The translations under genes and the position numbers were made by a program. The notes beneath the pieces are model-generated. The model did not search any database and was not told where the DNA came from. It saw only the letters and a list, made by a program, of their open reading frames with translations. A DNA stretch of 44,679 bases from Nocardia carnea. Lineage in GTDB: Bacteria > Actinomycetota > Actinomycetes > Mycobacteriales > Mycobacteriaceae. The stretch is taken from NCBI RefSeq assembly GCF_029868325.1, contig NZ_JARWNW010000301.1, forward strand, positions 1-44,679. The letters are read 5' to 3'. Positions 40,219-44,679 of this stretch are shown in pieces. Within the stretch, counting starts at the first letter, position 1. The number at the start of each line of letters is the position of its first letter.

Positions 40219-41433
40219 TCAGCTCAGGGTGTGTTCGCCCTTCCCGTCGACCACATCCACCACGTATTCGGCGATCGCCAGCGAGGAGGTCGCCGCCGGG
40301 GACGGCGCGTTGCGGACGGCGGTGACCGGGCCCAGCCGGTCGATCCGGAAATCGTCGACCAGGGTGCCGTCGGCGTCGAGGGCCTGGGCCCGGACACCTG
40401 CTCCCACGCGCACCACATCCGCGCTACCGATTGCGGGAATGTAGCGCTGCGCCTTACGCATATACGCGGCGATGGATACCGAGCCGTACATTTCCTCGAG
40501 CCCGGTGCGCCAATGCTGCCGAACCATCTGCCGGAAACCCGGCCAGGCCAGCGTTTTCGCCATATCCCGGGGTACGAAACGGGTACGCCGGTACCCCTCC
40601 CGCGCGAAAGCCAGGACCGCGTTCGGACCGACCTCGACGGTTCCCGATACGCGCCGAGTGAAATGCACGCCCAGAAACGGGTACCGCGGATCCGGGACGG
40701 GATAGACGAGGCCGCGTACCAGCTTCCGCTTCTCCGGCACCACATCCATGTACTCACCCCGGAAAGGGACGATGCGAGGGCCGGCGTCGCCACCGGCCAG
40801 AGCGGCGACCGAATCCGCCTGTAATCCGGCGCAGAGCACAACCCGATCCGCCCGCAGAACCTGCTCCCCTGCAGCGACTTCGACACCCGAAGCGGTCCGG
40901 GTGATCCGGTCCACCGCGCAGGAAGTTTTGACCTCGCCGCCGGCCGCCACTACGTCTGCCGCGAAAGCCTCGGCCACGCGGCGGAAATCGGTGATCGCGG
41001 TATGCGGTGAGTACAGCGCCGCGATACCCTCCGCGAACGGTTCGATATCGCGAATGCCGGCGGCATCGACACGGCGCAGCCCGGGTACCTCATTATGTCC
41101 CGCCCGCGCCTCGAGGGCGTCCAGGCGAGCCATCTCTTCGTCTTCCACGGCGATGACGAGCTTGCCGCATTCCTCGTACGGCAACTCCCGCTCGGCACAG
41201 TACTCGCGCAGCAGCGCCCGGCCTCGCGCGCACAGCACAGCCTTCAGACTCCCCGGCTGATAGTAGATCCCGGCGTGTACCACCCCCGAGTTGTGTCCGG
41301 TCTGGTGCGCCGCCACCCGGTTTTCCTTCTCCAGCACCACAACCCGGTCTTCCGGCCACCGGTGACAAATCTCCCGGGCCACCGCCAAACCCACGATCCC
41401 CGCACCGACCACAACGACCACTCGGCCGGCCAT
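40219..41433 (-). CDS. lhgO: L-2-hydroxyglutarate oxidase
   Basis: A 404-aa FAD-dependent oxidase/dehydrogenase of the LhgO (YgaF) family that turns L-2-hydroxyglutarate into 2-oxoglutarate, a metabolite-repair step. The FAD motif VVVGAGIVGLAVARE is near residues 7-21, followed by HQTGHNSGVVHAGIYY, which is diagnostic for the family, and VPFRGEYMDVV and GVHFTRRVSG later. ATG 41433 is chosen because GGAG lies five bases before it. It is upstream of nothing co-oriented nearby except the end of its own unit; rlmN lies behind it on the same strand with a 93-bp gap. Confidence 0.92.
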   Translation of the reverse strand: MAGRVVVVVGAGIVGLAVAREICHRWPEDRVVVLEKENRVAAHQTGHNSGVVHAGIYYQPGSLKAVLCARGRALLREYCAERELPYEECGKLVIAVEDEEMARLDALEARAGHNEVPGLRRVDAAGIRDIEPFAEGIAALYSPHTAITDFRRVAEAFAADVVAAGGEVKTSCAVDRITRTASGVEVAAGEQVLRADRVVLCAGLQADSVAALAGGDAGPRIVPFRGEYMDVVPEKRKLVRGLVYPVPDPRYPFLGVHFTRRVSGTVEVGPNAVLAFAREGYRRTRFVPRDMAKTLAWPGFRQMVRQHWRTGLEEMYGSVSIAAYMRKAQRYIPAIGSADVVRVGAGVRAQALDADGTLVDDFRIDRLGPVTAVRNAPSPAATSSLAIAEYVVDVVDGKGEHTLS

Positions 41434-41526
41434 ACACACTCCTACTTGCCGTACGTCCGTCAGGGTGCCGAACTCAGGGCTGCTCCAGCACCACGGGTTC
41501 GGTCACCGGGGAAGACGGCCCGGTCC

Positions 41527-42636
41527 TCAGCCTTCGGCGGCCAACTGTCCGCAGGCGGCGGCGATTTCCTGGCCGCGGGTATCGCGGACCGTGCACGGAA
41601 CGCCCTGTGCTTCGACCCGGCGCACGAACTCGCGCTCGACCGGTTTCGGGCTGGCATCCCATTTGCTGCCCGGTGTCGGGTTGAGCGGGATGACGTTCAC
41701 ATGCACGCGCGACCCGAGCGCCTTGTGCAGTTTCGCGCCGAGCATATCCGCCCGCCAGGGGTGATCGTTGATATCGCGGATCAGCGCGTACTCCACCGAG
41801 ATGCGGCGGCCCGTCTTGTCGGCGTAGTAGCGGGCAGCGTCGAGGACCTCCGCCACCGGCCACCGGTTGTTCACCGGGACGAGAGTGTCGCGGAGTTCGT
41901 CGTCGGGGGTGTGCAGGGAGACGGCCAGCGTCACCGAGAGGCCCTCGTCGGCGAGTTTGCGGATCGCCGGGGCCAGGCCCACGGTGGAGACCACCACGTT
42001 GCGCTGCGAGATACCGAGGCCGTCCGGCGCGGGCGAGGTGATCCGCCGGACGGCGTTCACCACTCGCTTGTAGTTCGCGAGCGGCTCCCCCATACCCATG
42101 AACACGATATTGGACAGGCGCCCGGCCCCGCCCGGTACTGCGCCGTCGCGCAGATCGGCCGCGGCGGCGCGGACCTGGTCGACGATTTCGGCGGTGGACA
42201 GGTTGCGGTCCAGCCCGCCCTGGCCCGTGGCACAGAACGGGCAGGCCATACCGCAACCGGCCTGGCTGGAAATACAGAGGGTGGCGCGATCCGGGTAGCG
42301 CATGAGCACGCTCTCCAGCAAGGTGCCGTCACCGGCGCGCCACAGCGTTTTCCGGGTCTCCCCGGAATCGCAGGCGATATGCCGGACCGGGGTCAGCAGC
42401 GGCGGGAAGAGCGCACCGGCGATCGTGTCCCGCACAGCGGCGGGTAGATCGGTCATCGCGGCGGGATCGGCTTGGAGCCGGCCGTAGTACTGGCGGGCGA
42501 TCTGGTCGGCCCGGAACTTCGGCAGGCCCAGTTCCGCCATGGCGGCACGGCGCCCCTCGGCGTCGAGATCGGCGAGGTGGCGGGGCGGCATCCCGCGGCG
42601 GGGTGCGTCGAAAACCAAGGGCAAGGGGGCGGTCAT
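41527..42636 (-). CDS. rlmN: dual-specificity RNA methyltransferase RlmN
   Basis: A 369-aa radical-SAM enzyme that methylates A2503 of 23S rRNA (and A37 of some tRNAs). The radical SAM cysteines are C128, C132 and C135 in GCGMACPFCATGQGG, the SAM motif is NIVFMGMGEPLANY, and the catalytic C-terminal Cys is in AAACGQLA close to the end. ATG 42636 gives the conserved N-terminus (MTAPLPLVFDAPRRG); the reading frame is open about 60 codons further but that part is not conserved. Counterpart of Rv2880c. Divergent from the LapA-like gene. Confidence 0.95.
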   Translation of the reverse strand: MTAPLPLVFDAPRRGMPPRHLADLDAEGRRAAMAELGLPKFRADQIARQYYGRLQADPAAMTDLPAAVRDTIAGALFPPLLTPVRHIACDSGETRKTLWRAGDGTLLESVLMRYPDRATLCISSQAGCGMACPFCATGQGGLDRNLSTAEIVDQVRAAAADLRDGAVPGGAGRLSNIVFMGMGEPLANYKRVVNAVRRITSPAPDGLGISQRNVVVSTVGLAPAIRKLADEGLSVTLAVSLHTPDDELRDTLVPVNNRWPVAEVLDAARYYADKTGRRISVEYALIRDINDHPWRADMLGAKLHKALGSRVHVNVIPLNPTPGSKWDASPKPVEREFVRRVEAQGVPCTVRDTRGQEIAAACGQLAAEG

Positions 42637-42816
42637 AGTCCTACCAGTGTGGCATCCCGCTCGATGTGACCAGCGACAAGCCGCCTTCGGAGGGCGATGG
42701 GCACGGTCGGGATGTACCCGGGCGCCGACGCCGGACGCCGATCGTCGTAGTGCGGCGCGGCAACGGGCCGACCGGAAATCCATGCGCCGGCGATAGCTGT
42801 CGGCAATCATCGTCAT

Positions 42817-43206
42817 ATGGCGACCTCTGATGACCGAATCCCCGAACCCGGTTCGGCGCCGGGCGCGCGTCCGGCGGGCGGACCGGCCGGCGAACCCGTG
42901 CGTGGTAAGCCCGCACCCGCCTCCACCGGCCGGAAGACAACCGATAAGGCACGCCGCAAGAGTGCGGGCAGTTCCCGTGTAGGCAACGCTTGGATAGCGT
43001 TGATCATCGCGGCGATCCTCGGCATCGTCCTGCTGATCTTCATCATCCAGAACTCGGAGAGTGCGGATGTCGAAATGCTCTTCTGGAACTTCTCGCTGCC
43101 CCTGGGCGTGACGATACTGCTCTCGGTGATCGCGGGCGCCCTCGTGATGGCGCTGGTGGGCGGGGTCCGCATCATGCAGTTACGCCGCGCGGTACACAAG
43201 GAGTGA
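42817..43206 (+). CDS. LapA-domain (DUF1049) membrane protein
   Basis: A 129-aa protein with a polar, Pro/Gly/Ala-rich N-terminus (residues 1-55) and two membrane segments (58-78 and 95-118). The hairpin between them, FIIQNSESADVEMLFWNFSL, is the signature of LapA/DUF1049 proteins; in Gram-negatives LapA relatives take part in lipopolysaccharide assembly, while the actinobacterial role is unknown. ATG 42817. It is divergent from rlmN (180 bp) and convergent with cdsA (15-bp gap). Confidence 0.88.
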   Translation: MATSDDRIPEPGSAPGARPAGGPAGEPVRGKPAPASTGRKTTDKARRKSAGSSRVGNAWIALIIAAILGIVLLIFIIQNSESADVEMLFWNFSLPLGVTILLSVIAGALVMALVGGVRIMQLRRAVHKE

Positions 43207-43221
43207 GCGGCCGGCGCGGCC

Positions 43222-44433
43222 TCAGAGCAGGGTGCTGAGCACCAGCCAGGACACGAAGGCCGACGGCAACATGGAATCGAGCCGGTCCATGATGCCGCCG
43301 TGCCCGGGCAGCATCGTGCCCATATCCTTGATGCCCAATTCGCGTTTGATCTGCGATTCGATCAGATCGCCGAGGGTCGCGACGACCACCAGGCCCACAC
43401 CGAGCACCACCCCGATCATCGAGTTGGCTTCCAGCAGCAGTGTCACGGTGAGCAGACCGCCGATGATCGCGAACACCAGCGAACCGCAGAATCCCTCCCA
43501 AGATTTCTTGGGACTGATCGAAGGCACCATGGGATGGCGGCCGAACAGCACGCCCGCCACATAACCGCCCACATCGGAGCACACCACCAGGATCATGAAG
43601 GTCAGCACCCGCAGATTGCCGTCGGGATCCTCCAGGAGCAGCAGGACCGCGAACGAGGCCAGCAGCGGAATCCACGCCAGGGTGAACACCGTGATCGCGG
43701 TATCGCGCAGGAAATTGCGTGGCGCCGTGTTCAGGCCGTGGTCGAACAGCCGCCACACCATACAGACCAGGACAGTCGCCGCGAAGGCGCCGACCACGCC
43801 ACTCGCCCCGAACGGCCAGCCCAGCCAGAACACCGCTTGACCACCGGCTATCAGCGGCGTGCGCGGTACCAGCACATCCGCTTCGCGGAGTCGTTTGGCC
43901 ACCTCCCAGGTGGCAATACCGACCGCGACGCCAGCGACGCCGATGAACACCGTGGGGACGAAAAGCAGGACCGCGATACACGAGATCCCGAGCGTCAGGC
44001 CGACGGCGAGCGCCGCCGGAAGGTTGCGCCCCGCACGGGAACGGCGCGGGGCCGGGTCCGCGGCGGCATTGCTCGCAGCTCCTGTCCCGGCGGCCGCAGC
44101 GGCCGCTGCCGCACCGGGCGACCCGGAACTACCGGGTGCAGCCGGGGACGCGCCGCCGGTAGGCGTACCGGCGGGCACAGCACCGGTAGGCATATCGGTA
44201 GGCACGACACCTGAGGGCGTACCGGCCGCCGAGGCGTCTGCGGACGCACCGGCGGGCGCCGGTGTCGATTCGGATATGCCCTCGGCCGGCGGCTGCGGTC
44301 GGGCCGCACCGGTCGCGGCGGCTTTCTCGGCCACGATTGTCCCGTCGCTCAACTCGTCGTCGTTCCGTTCGTTCCCACCCGAAGCGGGCGTCGCCGCTCC
44401 GCTGTTGTCATTGTGCGTCAATCCCCGGGCCAT
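43222..44433 (-). CDS. cdsA: phosphatidate cytidylyltransferase with long low-complexity N-terminus
   Basis: A 403-aa integral membrane enzyme that makes CDP-diacylglycerol for phospholipid synthesis. The last 270 residues hold about eight membrane segments and the family signature near the C-terminus (LIESQIKRELGIKDMG, then LPGHGGIMDRLDS). The first about 130 residues are unstructured, rich in Ala, Gly, Pro and Thr, with loose repeats of PTG-type units. ATG 44433 is chosen as the first ATG with a GGCGGG stretch; a GTG at 44517 could add 28 residues. Counterpart of Rv2881c, placed just downstream of frr. Confidence 0.92.
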   Translation of the reverse strand: MARGLTHNDNSGAATPASGGNERNDDELSDGTIVAEKAAATGAARPQPPAEGISESTPAPAGASADASAAGTPSGVVPTDMPTGAVPAGTPTGGASPAAPGSSGSPGAAAAAAAAGTGAASNAAADPAPRRSRAGRNLPAALAVGLTLGISCIAVLLFVPTVFIGVAGVAVGIATWEVAKRLREADVLVPRTPLIAGGQAVFWLGWPFGASGVVGAFAATVLVCMVWRLFDHGLNTAPRNFLRDTAITVFTLAWIPLLASFAVLLLLEDPDGNLRVLTFMILVVCSDVGGYVAGVLFGRHPMVPSISPKKSWEGFCGSLVFAIIGGLLTVTLLLEANSMIGVVLGVGLVVVATLGDLIESQIKRELGIKDMGTMLPGHGGIMDRLDSMLPSAFVSWLVLSTLL

Positions 44434-44583
44434 CGGCCCGCCGTGGCGGCGCCGATACGGCACTGCTTCGGCACGGCACCCACCGCTCGTGCCGAGCACG
44501 GACAGTACGCGGCCCACGTCACCCGATACGCCTGCGCAAACTACACCACCGCCGCGGCGGCGGATACACCGGAAAACGCCGGA

Positions 44584-44679
44584 TCAGACCTCGAGCAGTT
44601 CGGATTCCTTGTGCTTCACCAGCTCGTCGATCTGACCGACATATCTGGCCGTAGTCTTGTCCAGCTCCTTCTCGGCCCG
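44584..44679 (-). CDS. frr: ribosome recycling factor, C-terminal end (partial)
   Basis: The last 31 codons of a minus-strand gene that continues beyond the window. The tail reads RAEKELDKTTARYVGQIDEL and then VKHKESELLEV before TGA (44586-44584), the standard C-terminus of ribosome recycling factor, including the VDELVKHKE-type helix. The protein splits post-termination ribosomes with EF-G. The upstream frr-cdsA order is that of M. tuberculosis Rv2882c-Rv2881c. The gap to cdsA is 150 bp. Confidence 0.93.
   Translation of the reverse strand, partial: RAEKELDKTTARYVGQIDELVKHKESELLEV

Overview
The window is chromosomal DNA from a high-GC mycolic-acid actinobacterium, most likely Nocardia or a close relative. 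The basis is GC-rich codon use, many GTG/TTG starts, and a gene set that follows the Mycobacterium tuberculosis Rv2845c-Rv2882c region (proS, efpA, cysG, cobB, cobO, ChlD-like chelatase, GNAT, mqo, hydrolase, map, penicillin-binding lipoprotein, GNAT/DUF4081, ispG, rip1, dxr, rlmN, cdsA, frr). No rRNA, tRNA, CRISPR array, insertion sequence or prophage was seen. All assignments come from reading the sequence; no database search was run.

Layout. 0-1 kb: a TetR regulator with twin operators, facing a possible 42-aa small protein. 1-2.8 kb: proS. 3.1-6.4 kb: a four-gene ectoine-type uptake operon (ehuB-C-D-A). 6.4-10 kb: yaaA, cysG and efpA, tightly packed. 10-13.8 kb: an operon of leader peptide, DUF305 protein and PPOX/F420 enzyme, divergent from a phosphotransferase coupled to an unrecognised beta-rich protein. 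13.9-19.3 kb (minus strand): B12 genes cobE, cobB, cobO and a chelatase, then a GNAT gene. 19.5-23.5 kb: mqo, an 850-bp gene-free stretch, and two alpha/beta hydrolases. 23.6-26.1 kb: cobQ overlapping map. 26.2-32.3 kb: an accessory interval (GntR, DUF4254, XRE/DUF5753 regulator, APC permease, degenerate ImmA-like protein, nitrobindin-like protein, small exported peptide). 32.3-44.7 kb: cell-envelope, isoprenoid and translation genes (penicillin-binding lipoprotein, GNAT/DUF4081, ispG, DUF2631, dxr, rip1, AAA ATPase, lhgO, rlmN, LapA-like, cdsA, 3' end of frr).

How the genes work together. CysG (precorrin-2), CobE, CobB (a,c-diamidation), the chelatase (cobalt insertion, with a CobN elsewhere), CobO (adenosylation) and CobQ (amidation) cover much of the aerobic cobalamin pathway in three separate transcription units. 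Dxr and IspG are two MEP-pathway enzymes. Rip1, CdsA and the penicillin-binding lipoprotein belong to the envelope. The Ehu system should import compatible solutes; no ectoine catabolic gene is present here.

Most interesting points: two in-place inversions of two-gene blocks (cysG-efpA and dxr-rip1) relative to M. tuberculosis; a 28-codon leader with an ideal ribosome binding site overlapping the start of the His-rich DUF305 gene; a TetR/small-ORF pair with two near-identical 16-bp operators; an ImmA/IrrE-like protein whose HExxH motif has become HAIGH; a single ChlD-like chelatase that may have to provide two subunits; and an 850-bp gene-free stretch where M. tuberculosis carries PE_PGRS48.
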